Below are positions 10,972 to 20,898 of a stretch of DNA of 64,000 nt, one piece after another. The notes under the pieces are model-generated. The model was not told the DNA's origin. It saw only the letters and a list, made by a program, of their open reading frames with translations, and searched no databases. The position numbers were made by a program, and so were the translations under genes. Position 1 is the first letter of the stretch; every line of letters begins with the position of its first letter. The DNA comes from Aphidius gifuensis (Eukaryota > Arthropoda > Insecta > Hymenoptera > Braconidae), in contig NC_057790.1 of assembly GCF_014905175.1 (NCBI RefSeq), positions 21,540,469-21,604,468 on the forward strand, given 5' to 3'.

Positions 10972-12611
10972 ATGTATTACAATAAAAAAAGCTTTTTAAA
11001 TAATCGAAGAATTGAAAATAATAAGCTATTAAAAAACACTTGGATGTTGGGTAAATTATTAATTTTTAATATCATTGAAAATAATAAATATAAATTTAAA
11101 AAAAATTTTAGATTCATTCAAGGTTTTTATTCACATCTTGTTGTGGTGTTTTTATCAACAGATTGTACAATTGGGAACAAACATTTGGGTAATCCTCTAA
11201 TCTAATAATCATACAAATAATAATTAAAAACTATTTTATATTTTTTTTTTTGATAATTTAAGTTATCCTGTAACAATAAACTCTGTCACATTAGCTGTAC
11301 AAAGTTTATCAGCATTGTCATCAATGTTAATAACGTGCTTTTCATGGTGGTACTATCGTAAAGATGTAAACAAAATATTTAAAACAATTTTAAAATTTTT
11401 TCTAAATTAAATAACTAATGCATTTTTTCTATTTTATAGTTTATAAATACAATTGATTTATTATCACGACAAAATATAAATTTATTGAAAATTGGCTCTC
11501 ATTTAAATTACAAAAATGTTTATCATATTATCAAGATATTTGTTTATGGTACATTTATCATAACATTTGGAATATCCTGTTTTGATTATTATGCAGTTAC
11601 TCAAATTTATGCTACGTAAAAATTTTTAATATAACAATTTAAATATTAGCATTATTTATTTAATTAATTATTCATTTATTAATTTATTTGTAGAAAAAAT
11701 TACGGATTGAGCCTGACAATAAATTGGATACTTTTGACAATGCCAAAAATGTTACAAGTACTTTCAACAACAATATTTTCATGTCTCGTTATTTTATTGG
11801 CAAATTATTTTTCAACATTAAATAAACAACTTAAAGTCATTGTAAATAAGGCAAATAATTATAACATAGAGGTAAATATATATTTTGTTTTAGCAAAATT
11901 ATATGCATTGCATGAGTTTGATTATTAATTAAATATTTTTTTATCATAGATAATAGGTAATCCAGATGTAATAGCTGAAAATATTCGTCAAACATCACAA
12001 ATACACTATGACCTTTGTAAAATATCAAAATTTCTTAATCATAAATTTAATGGACTATTAATAATAACAGTAACAACTGCATTTGCTATTTTAAGTTCAA
12101 CATTTTATTTTATATTTGTTGAAGTACAAAGTGCACATTATACTGATTTAAATCGTATTGGTATTTATGTATCTTGGCAAATTATTCATGCATATCCAGT
12201 AGTTGTGACAGTTATTGCTTGTAATTGGGCTAGTAATCAAGTAAATTATCATTTTTTTAAAAATATATTATCAGTCAATAAAATTATTTTTTATATAGGA
12301 TGATTTATTTGATAGGCAACTCATACAGGAGAATTAATCCATAAAATTAATGTGGAAAAAACAGATACAAAATTATATCAAACAATACAATCATTTGCAC
12401 TTCAATTACATCATCAAAAAGTTGAATTTTCTGGTGCTTGTTTATTTCCAATAAATTCAAAATTATTGCAAAGTGTAAGATAATTATATTGAACTAATTT
12501 ATTAAGATTTATAAATAAGCATTTTATTCAAAAAAAAATTTTTTACAGATGATTGCTCATGTGACAACATCCCTCGTGATTCTCATACAGTTTCAGCCAT
12601 CAATTGAATAA
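10972..12611 (+). pseudogene. Gustatory receptor, fourth gene, apparently frameshifted in exon 2
   Basis: Exons by homology to the gene at 17217: 10972-11050, 11112-11188, 11263-11365, 11440-11615, 11694-11871, 11950-12240, 12316-12474, 12549-12611. Exons 3-7 have exactly the same lengths as in that gene (103, 176, 178, 291, 159) and are open, with canonical splice sites. Exon 2 is 77 nt instead of 223. The 146-nt net loss is not a multiple of three, so exon 1 no longer reads in frame into YNWEQTF and the rest, and exon 3 would stop early. The C-terminus keeps FSGACLFPINSKLLQS and TTSLVILIQF, both Gr-like. It could be a young pseudogene, or a working gene with an unseen alternative first exon. 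Confidence 0.7.
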
Positions 12612-13695
12612 ATTTTTGTTCATTTGATGTACAGTGTATGTATAATATAATAAAAAAAAATTTATTAAAAAAATTTATCATACAAATCTAAAACTGCTGA
12701 TTCTTTTTATTTGAGATATTTCCTGAAATAAAAAGTTACGAGTCGCGATATGACAGATAATTTATGAAAGATTAAGACATTAAAAAAATTAATTTATAAC
12801 ATTCGTGTCATTTCGCTTGGTAAGAATAATATAAAAAAAAATTAGTGTCAATTCAAATATTTAAACAGCCATATTGTATTTTTTATACTTATGCGTATCT
12901 ATTATTTGTACGATCTAATTTCATATACATATGCAAATTTTGTAAATCAAATTTAAAAAAGTACGTTATTATTTTAACGAAAAAATAAGAAAAAGAAAAA
13001 AAAAATAAAGAGTATTATTATACTAAAAATTTATTTAAAAAAGTATTTTACTAAAGAATATTAAGAAAACAGAAATTTAGTTATCCAAGATGATAATAAA
13101 TAATATAATAAATATTAACACTTTTTATATTTTTTTTCATCGTGGAATATTTTTTTTTTTCGTTAATACTATGCCAAAAAAAAACTGATATCAAGGTATA
13201 TAAATTTGAGTAATAAATTAGTACCTGCATAGATATAAACAAGGAAGACGATACATTTGAATATTAGAGATTCAATAAAATTATTTTGTAGATAAACTAA
13301 ATACATTAAAAATTTAATTTATTGTTTCATCAACTTACGACATCAGTTTTTTTTCAGCATGGTAACAAGAGTATAAAAAATATATCCTGCTTTTTTTTTT
13401 TCTATTGTATAGTACAAATATTTAATCACTGATAATATATATCATTAAATAAATCGTATGGCTGTTATAAATATATCCTCAAGTTTTTGATGAAATAAGT
13501 AGACAATACACAATAAAAAAGGCAGATTAAAAAAAATATTTCAACATATATGATTTAAATATTTGCATGACACAATTAAAATGATGGACGAGGAAACATT
13601 TATTTCACAATATTAATATCACACCAAAAACTACTGACGTCAAAGCATATATACAGATAAATATAATTCTAAATATGATGAGCTGTATTGCAAGA
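12612..13695. other. Intergenic region upstream of the LRR gene
   Basis: AT-rich sequence without open frames. Several T-rich AG sites resemble splice acceptors (about 13360 and 13412), so a non-coding 5' exon is possible. The TATA and Inr pair immediately downstream makes that unnecessary. Confidence 0.4.
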
Positions 13696-13731
13696 TATAT
13701 AAACGAGCAATCATGCAACATTTAGATCAGT
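13696..13731 (+). promoter_or_regulatory. Core promoter: TATA box plus insect initiator
   Basis: TATATAAA is at 13696-13703 and TCAGT, the insect initiator consensus, is at 13727-13731. That puts the +1 A (13729) 33 bp after the first T of the TATA box, the normal spacing. The first ATG at 13713 would lie upstream of this start. The next in-frame ATG, at 13749, would be the first in the transcript. Confidence 0.65.
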
Positions 13732-13748
13732 GTTTCAAAAAAATTACA

Positions 13749-16700
13749 ATGTATTACATTGGGATTCTTTTGATATTATTCAAGTACTCATCATTTGTGG
13801 CTTCTAATACACCTGATTGTAATACAACGCCTGGTACAGCAGTAGATATATATTGTAAGTCAAGCAACTGGACAAATTTCAATAAAGAAGATTCAATTAT
13901 AAAGAGGTATCCAAATAAACTTCAAATAATAAATAAAAAAGCTAACGCTTTTCTGTCTGATGCATTTGATGATATATCATCTTCATCGATTGAAACGCTG
14001 CAACTAGATTTGGCTGATGGACGACTGTATATTGATTCAAGTTGTTTTTTAAATTTACAAAACCTGGAAAATTTAGAAATTAATTCAGCTTCAGTCTTAC
14101 TTAATCCTTATAGTTTTTATGGGCTTAAAAATTTAACATATCTTAAAATAAAGTTGGACAAAGAAACGGCACGACATATAGATAAAATATTATATCAACA
14201 ATTGAATTTAAATAAATTAGAACTTTTAAATCATCATGATTCAAATATTTGTTATTCAACGAAAAAAAATACGACTATTAATTTATTACAACTTCAATAT
14301 ACGGGTGGCTCGTTTAAAACATTGCAACATAACTCATTCGTTTGTTTCGGAAATCTTCGAAGTATAACAATCACTAGAAGTGATCTCATTTTTCTTGAAC
14401 CTGGTGCATTCAATGGTTTAAAAAAATTGGAAACCATCTCATTAACATCGAATGATAAACTCACTCATATACCGTCGAATGTATTTAATGTTCAAAGTTT
14501 AGAAATAATAAATTTAAGTAACAACTCAATAAGTACGATTGATAATGAAGCATTAAAAATTGAAAATAATAAACTATTATTAGTCAACTTGAGTTACAAT
14601 TCACTGGAAATCATTGAAGAAGGGATGTTTAGAAAAATTAAATGTCATTTTATTGATCTAACACAAAGTAGAATAATTGGTATTGTTGATGGTGCATTTG
14701 ATACCTCACGTATCAATATAATTGATCTTACGAAAAATCATGTGTTAAGATTTAATTCATTTAAATGGGGAATCAACTATACTTCTACATTGGCTTTACT
14801 TGATATTATAAAATTCGATATTGCAACGACAGTCAATGATAGCCAAATGTTTAGAGTAACAAATAAATTAAATTCCATTCATTTGAAAGAATCATCTCAG
14901 TGTTATTTATCTGATTTTGGTATCTATAAAATTTGCAAAACAAAAAATAAAAGCGTTCGCTCAGTCACGGATATTTCTAATTTTCTTTCAATACCAAAAC
15001 TTGAAATGCAGGATAACGAGATATCATCAATTGACGATTATGCATTTAAAAATCTGACGATTGCAACCTTAACGATAAGCTCCGCTGTAGAAAAATTTAC
15101 TATTAGCGATAATTCTTTTGCAGGATTGCCCGAACTTAAGGTTCTTAAAATTGAATCCAAGCGAATTTTTTTAAAAACATCTGTTTTTTATAATCTACAA
15201 TCATTGATAGCACTCGAGATACCATTGATTGAACCTCAAGAATTTCAATGTCGATCATTTTCAAATCTTCAAAGTTTAGAAGAATTGGTACTTGTGAATT
15301 ATAAAACAGTTGACATTTGTCATGATCTATGCAACATTATCAATTTTGGTATTGAAAATCTTGAATACAAAAATAGTATTTTTACAGAGTTACCATCAAT
15401 GGGATTATCTTGCTTAAAAAAATTACAACATTTTGCCATAATCTCTGGTAAGCTCAATACATTAACATCTACCTCATTCTATGGAGTAGAAAATATAAAA
15501 TCTTTAGATCTATCATCGAATCAATTGACTCATATAGATCAAAATATGTTTAAAGTTCTAATTAATTTAGATCATCTTTTACTAAGTCATAACAAAATTA
15601 ATTTAATTGACGATAAATCATTTGAAAACAAAATATTATTAATGCTTGATTTGAGTTACAATGAATTAATATCAGTTAATAAATATACATTTTATGGTTT
15701 TAAATGTAAACATTTGGATATATCAAATAATAAATTATTATCCATTGAAAATTCTGCATTTGCAAACATGGATCTTTACATATTATATGTATATAATAAT
15801 AATCAAGTTTTGAAAAACAACTATGCATGGTTCCTTGGTGAATATAATATGCAAATCGATTGTTTTGATGAAGAATCATTTACAATTTGCAAAAAATTCA
15901 ATACTTTAACATCGGTAAACTTCAGGACAAATCGGAATTACTATGTAAGTTTTAGGCTTGGTATCAGGGTTAATGTTATTCCGGAAAATAACATACTTGA
16001 ATTATCTGGAGGAATATATTCAATTGGTAGAAATGCATTTAAAAATTCAAATATCAAAACCGATTTAAAAACATTAATATTTCATCAAACAGGCCACGGA
16101 TTTACAATTTATCCAGAATCATTTGAAGGCTTGACAGAATTAGAAAATTTAGAATTAAATGTTGGACCAATTGTACTGAAAGCTAATTTATTTGATAAGC
16201 TACCATCTTTGAAATATCTTAAAATTGAAGTTGAAGAAACTTTTCAATATCTCAGTCAAGTATTGATAAATTTGAAAAATTTAGAAACCTTGGAAATTGT
16301 TGGAAATCATACAATTGGTATTTGTCAAAATATATTTTCACATAAAATACCACATTCATTGACTGACATTCGTTATATAGATGGTAACATAACAAATTTA
16401 CAAGCAAATTCAATGACATGCATGCCACAACTTGAAAAACTTATTATAAAAAATACACAACTAATGACAATTGAAGCTGGTACATTTAAATCAATGAATA
16501 ATCTTAAATATTTAAATTTGGAATCTAATAAAATAACAAGGATTACAAAAGATATTTTTGATGGTCTTAAATGCATTGATTTACATTTGTCGTTGAATAA
16601 AATAAGTCGTATCATGAAAGATGCATTTAAAAATACCGCCATTCAAAATATTTATTTATTTACTACTGGTGTTTCTACTGTCGAGAAGAAATCTTGGGGA

Positions 16701-16790
16701 ATACCTAAATCTACTTTGGTTCGAATTTCTACGGATACTGAATTGGAACGTCAATATTATTTTAAAAAATTATATTCTTTGCCATTCTAA
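13749..16790 (+). CDS. Secreted leucine-rich-repeat protein, intronless
   Basis: A single open frame of 1013 aa from ATG 13749; an in-frame ATG at 13713 would add 12 residues. I prefer 13749 because it follows the predicted transcription start and opens directly with a signal peptide (MYYIGILLILFKYSSFVAS). The rest is extracellular LRRs of the LxxLxLxxNxI type, with many N-glycosylation sequons. Three successive modules each end with a tryptophan-containing cap: NSFKWGI near residue 340, NNYAWFLGE near 692, KKSWGIPKS near 983. No transmembrane segment, TIR domain or GPI signal is visible, so it is not a Toll receptor although the ectodomain style is similar. It lies between two paralogous Gr genes on the same strand. 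Its role is unknown. Parasitoid venoms are reported to contain secreted LRR proteins, so that is one hypothesis; a soluble immune or adhesion protein is another. Confidence 0.85.
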   Translation: MYYIGILLILFKYSSFVASNTPDCNTTPGTAVDIYCKSSNWTNFNKEDSIIKRYPNKLQIINKKANAFLSDAFDDISSSSIETLQLDLADGRLYIDSSCFLNLQNLENLEINSASVLLNPYSFYGLKNLTYLKIKLDKETARHIDKILYQQLNLNKLELLNHHDSNICYSTKKNTTINLLQLQYTGGSFKTLQHNSFVCFGNLRSITITRSDLIFLEPGAFNGLKKLETISLTSNDKLTHIPSNVFNVQSLEIINLSNNSISTIDNEALKIENNKLLLVNLSYNSLEIIEEGMFRKIKCHFIDLTQSRIIGIVDGAFDTSRINIIDLTKNHVLRFNSFKWGINYTSTLALLDIIKFDIATTVNDSQMFRVTNKLNSIHLKESSQCYLSDFGIYKICKTKNKSVRSVTDISNFLSIPKLEMQDNEISSIDDYAFKNLTIATLTISSAVEKFTISDNSFAGLPELKVLKIESKRIFLKTSVFYNLQSLIALEIPLIEPQEFQCRSFSNLQSLEELVLVNYKTVDICHDLCNIINFGIENLEYKNSIFTELPSMGLSCLKKLQHFAIISGKLNTLTSTSFYGVENIKSLDLSSNQLTHIDQNMFKVLINLDHLLLSHNKINLIDDKSFENKILLMLDLSYNELISVNKYTFYGFKCKHLDISNNKLLSIENSAFANMDLYILYVYNNNQVLKNNYAWFLGEYNMQIDCFDEESFTICKKFNTLTSVNFRTNRNYYVSFRLGIRVNVIPENNILELSGGIYSIGRNAFKNSNIKTDLKTLIFHQTGHGFTIYPESFEGLTELENLELNVGPIVLKANLFDKLPSLKYLKIEVEETFQYLSQVLINLKNLETLEIVGNHTIGICQNIFSHKIPHSLTDIRYIDGNITNLQANSMTCMPQLEKLIIKNTQLMTIEAGTFKSMNNLKYLNLESNKITRITKDIFDGLKCIDLHLSLNKISRIMKDAFKNTAIQNIYLFTTGVSTVEKKSWGIPKSTLVRISTDTELERQYYFKKLYSLPF

Positions 16791-17216
16791 TAATTTCTCT
16801 AATCACTTACCAAACATTATTATTTTTTTTATCATTAATTTTCTTGATTAAAAAATTTTAATTCCCTTTACAAATTTTATTTTCTATATTAACATTATTC
16901 ATATGTATACTTGAAGAAATTAATCAAATAAATTACAGAATAATGCATTTAATTTTTAAGCTGTTTATTAAAAATAAAAAAATTCATTTCACTTAAAATT
17001 GATGATGAATTTATCGAAGCTTTTTAATTTAATCATTTTCTTGTATTTTTTTGTTTTTATTATCTCTCCTGGTTAACGAGTTATGAAAATATTTGTCCTA
17101 CTTTTTACTACCCATTACGATAATGAAATTTCTCGTTGGAATGATTGATTACATTATTTTCCATGCACAACTTTTCTTACATTTATATACAACAAACATC
17201 CAACAAATCAACTAAT
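16791..17216. other. Intergenic spacer with LRR-gene 3' UTR and Gr 5' flank
   Basis: AT-rich. CAAATAAATTAC near 16926 may serve as a weak poly(A) signal. No gene seen. Confidence 0.45.
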
Positions 17217-19020
17217 ATGGAAAATAAAAAAAGCTTCTTCTATCGTAGTAATAAAATAAAAAAACAAATTTTTCTACAAAAAAATACTTGGCTACAAGGT
17301 AAGCTGTATATAAATTTAATAATATTTAATTTTAAATTAATCTCGTTATTTATTAAAAATCCTAGATTCATTGATAAATACAAAAAACAAAATTGACTGT
17401 TATACAATTCTCAATCGTGTTACTTTACTATGGCAAATTGGTGGTTGTTTTCCAATAAAAATAATTAGACCAATTGGATTTAAAAAATGTACATTTAGCT
17501 GGTTTTTACAATCATACAGTATTATATTATTTTTTGTTTGCACTTTTTTTTTTTCTAAAGCATGGTATGATTGGACAAAAACAACCAGGTATGTATATAT
17601 TTTACACTTAAATATATATAATTTGTTACTCAGCCAGAAGAATTAAAACAACTATAAATATTTATCAAATAAATAAAATGTAACTCAGTTTTTCAGTAAC
17701 AATAACAGTTGTTGCAATTGCTGTTCAAAGTTTATCAGCAATATTTTCAATGCTAGTTATTTGCTGCAGTTGGTTGTATTATCATAACGATGTAAATATA
17801 TTGTCATTTATAATTAATACTTTATCACTAAAATTTTTCTTGATATGCAAATTGTAATAACGTAATTAAATAGTTTTTAGATGCCATTGATTTTTTAGCT
17901 CTACAAGATAAACTTTTATTGAAAATTGGCTGTTCTATGATACCTAATCGTATTGATTATATAATTAGGACATACGTTTATGGGACATTTTTTATTGCAT
18001 CGCTTTTATTTTTATATGAATACTATGCGAGTATGAAAATTTATGGAAAGTCAGTAAATTAATCTTAATATTAATATTGTTATACAAAAATATTGTATAT
18101 TTTTTATTTTTATAATAGAGGAGATTTTGAAATCATGAATTTGTTAAATTGGCTTCTTTGGACAATGCCAAGATTGTTGCAAATATTTTCAATAACAATA
18201 TTTGTATGTTTTGTTATTTTTTTGGCTAATTTTTTTACTGTTTTAAATAAACAATTGAAGATTATTATAAAACGTGCAAATTCAACAAATCTAGCGGTTA
18301 TAATAATTTATTAAAAAATTATTTAATATTTTAAATTTAATATTTAATATTTTTAATTTAATATTTTTTTAGGTAATAGAAACTTCAAATTCAATAACAA
18401 AAAATTTAAGATTAATTGCAAAAATTCATTACAATCTTTGTAAATTATCAAAAATTTTTAATCGTCAATTTAATGGAATAATAGTGTTAATTATTGCTAC
18501 TGGATTTCCACTTTTAAGCTCATCATTTTATTTTATATTTGTTAAAATTCAAAGTCAAGATGAAACTGATTATCTTCGTGTTGGTATTTATATCACTTGG
18601 CAATTTATCTATGCTCTGTCAATAACAGTTATTGTCATTGCATGTAATTCTACAACTAGTCAGGTAATTTATTAAATATATAATTGAATTAATAAGAAAT
18701 AATATTCTTTATCTATATAATTTAATTTCAGGCAAACTTAACAGGCAAATTATTTCATGAAATTAATATTGACAACATTGATACTGAACTTTATGAAGTT
18801 ATAAGATCATTTTCTCTTCAGTTACATCATCAAAATATTGAATTTTCTGGTGCTCGTTTATTTCCATTAAATTCAAAACTCTTGCAAAGTGTAAGAAAAA
18901 TTATTGAATTAATTTATTGAATTTATTTTCATTGGAAAACATTTTTTACAGATGATTGCTCATGTAACAACGACACTCGTAATTTTAATCCAGTTTGAAC
19001 CTTCAATTACTGATGGTTAA
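17217..19020 (+). CDS. Gustatory receptor, fifth gene
   Basis: Exons 17217-17298, 17366-17588, 17689-17791, 17874-18049, 18119-18296, 18373-18663, 18732-18890 and 18952-19020 give 1281 nt, 426 aa. It is a multi-pass membrane protein with the C-terminal block FSGARLFPLNSKLLQS and TTTLVILIQF, typical of Gr receptors. The style of this block recalls the Gr28/Gr43-type groups, but I cannot place it firmly. It is paralogous to the gene at 10972 with the same exon structure. Two donors are poor: exon 4 must end at GTCAGT and exon 5 at GTTATA to keep the frame, while the paralogue has GTAAAA and GTAAAT there. The acceptor of exon 3 is the upstream CTCAG, not the TTTCAG seven bases on, as phase demands. 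Confidence 0.82.
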
Positions 19021-20019
19021 ATTGCGCAATCAAGTTTTTTTTTTTTATTATTTTAAAAATATAACAAGCTTAAGTTGTCTGTGAATTTAATTTAATTGCT
19101 GAATCGATTGATTATGACAGTAACGATGAGTAATAATAACAGTAACAAGTGATAACAGTCAATGTTTGGTCAGACACCTCAATTATTTACCAACACAAAT
19201 CTTATATGCAAAAATAATTTTCAAATATATTTTTATTTTTATATATAAATAATACATGTCTAATCAATAATATTTATAATTATTTATAAACAATCAGCAA
19301 TATTGTTTAAAAATAATTTTTTTTTGTCTAAAAAAAAAAATTTTTGTATTTGGAGTGTTTTTTATTTTCACATTATTTTTATTTTCGTTTTATCAAAGCA
19401 CGTGAGAAATTACTTTAAAAACAAAAACAAATTATCACATTAATTAATAATAATATATTATTTATAAATATTTACAGAATAGTGAGGTATTTTTAAAAGC
19501 TAAAAATTTTATTTGAAATAAAAAAAAAAGCTAATAGAAATTTATAAAAAATATAATTAATTATTTACAGCTTTTCTATGATAAATAATAATAAAAAAAA
19601 ATAATTTATATTTAATTTATTTATTAAAATAAAGATAATAAAACTCATTGAAAACATAAAAACAATTTTATTAATATATTTTCAAGTGGTTTATTTGTAA
19701 AAAAAAAAATATCTGAATAGAAAAGGGTTTTTTATTTTTCTTTTTTCCATTTCAATAAAAATTTTGTTTAATCAATCATTTTGGTGCCATTCACAGGCCG
19801 TCACGTATCAAAAGTTGATTTACAAATACATTGTTAGTTTAAAATTTCTATGACAATATTCGCATGCGCCTGACCTATAAATGTCTATAACCACTGAGTT
19901 CTGACACATCAAATGAGTCAGCCACGAGCCCGGCAAGTTGTAGTACAAATATCTCAGAGTGCATCAAGGTTATGCAAAATTTATTAACAATTACTTAAAT
20001 AATATATTGACAAACAACA
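19021..20019. other. Intergenic region and HSBP1 promoter
   Basis: AT-rich and gene-free up to about 19780. From about 19790 to 19960 the sequence becomes more balanced (GCCGTCACGTATC, CGCATGCGCCTGACCTATAAATG, GAGCCCGGCAAGTTG), which likely marks the HSBP1 promoter. TATAAATG at about 19876 could be a TATA element. Confidence 0.45.
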
Positions 20020-20501
20020 ATGGCTGATGTTAAACAAGAACACAAACCTGAAGATGGTGAAAATTATCCCATCAGCAACAACACAGATCCAAAAAATATG
20101 CAAGAATTAACACAATTTGTAAGTTGTTTTTATTTTCACTATTTAAAATTTTGACATCTGTCATTTTTAAATATTTATTTATTTATTTACAGGTTCAAAC
20201 ATTGCTCCAAGGAATGCAAGATAAATTTCAGTCAATGTCTGATCAAATAATCGGAAGAAATATCCTTTTTCATAATTAAATTATATTATTAATTGATTTT
20301 TTTTATTTTTTTGTTTGAATAATAATTTGTTATTATAACCTCCAAATGTCAAACATGTATATGTTCATTGACATTGAATATCATTGTTATTATATTCCTT
20401 AATAAGACATACTAGATGAAATGGGCAATCGAATTGATGATCTTGAAAAAAATATTGCTGACTTGATGACCCAGGCTGGTGTTGAAGGAACTGACAAATG
20501 A
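20020..20501 (+). CDS. Hsbp1: Heat shock factor-binding protein 1
   Basis: Exons 20020-20118, 20193-20259 and 20413-20501 give 255 nt, 84 aa. The core (NMQELTQFVQTLLQGMQDKF, then SMSDQIIGRIDEM and RIDDLEKNIADLMTQAGVE) is the conserved HSBP1 coiled coil with hydrophobic heptads. The family binds the trimerisation domain of heat-shock factor 1 and is thought to damp the heat-shock response; it also assembles with WASH-complex parts. The last intron is AT-AC and only that splice gives the conserved GRIDEM junction. The protein ends soon after the coiled coil. AATAAA at 20581 is the likely poly(A) signal. It is convergent with the BAR-protein gene, with a 397 bp gap. Confidence 0.93.
20260..20412 (+). 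other. U12-type AT-AC intron in HSBP1
   Basis: The 5' splice site is ATATCCTTTTT, a perfect U12 donor. TTCCTTAAT at 20395-20403 is a perfect U12 branch-site consensus (TTCCTTRAY), and the intron ends in AC at 20411-20412, about ten bases after the branch adenosine. No GT-AG pair nearby restores the conserved reading frame. Confidence 0.92.
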
Positions 20502-20898
20502 ATACCATCCAAAAATAAAAATATATATCACAGTAATCACAATTAAATTATCAATTAAAATACTAACACTAATTAAAAATAATAAAGTTTTTTTTTTTCA
20601 TTATATTTTTCTTATTTATGCAATGATTTTATTGTTATTTATTATTTTTTAATTATGAATAAATTATTACCTGATTCAGGAGATAAAGGATATTGTTTTA
20701 ATTGTGCTTGATGTTAATAATTTTTGTAATGGTGCAATGACAGGTACTGGTCTTAATACATAGCTATTTTTCAATCCATATTTTGATTTAAAAGCCTGTT
20801 AAATTATTTATTTTATTATTAAATATTCATTCGACTATTTATAAACAAATCAATATTAAAATTATAATAGTATAAAATTAATTTAAATGTTATAATTA
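20502..20898. other. Convergent 3' UTRs of HSBP1 and CIBAR
   Basis: AT-rich, with the HSBP1 poly(A) signal at 20581. No gene is seen. Confidence 0.5.
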
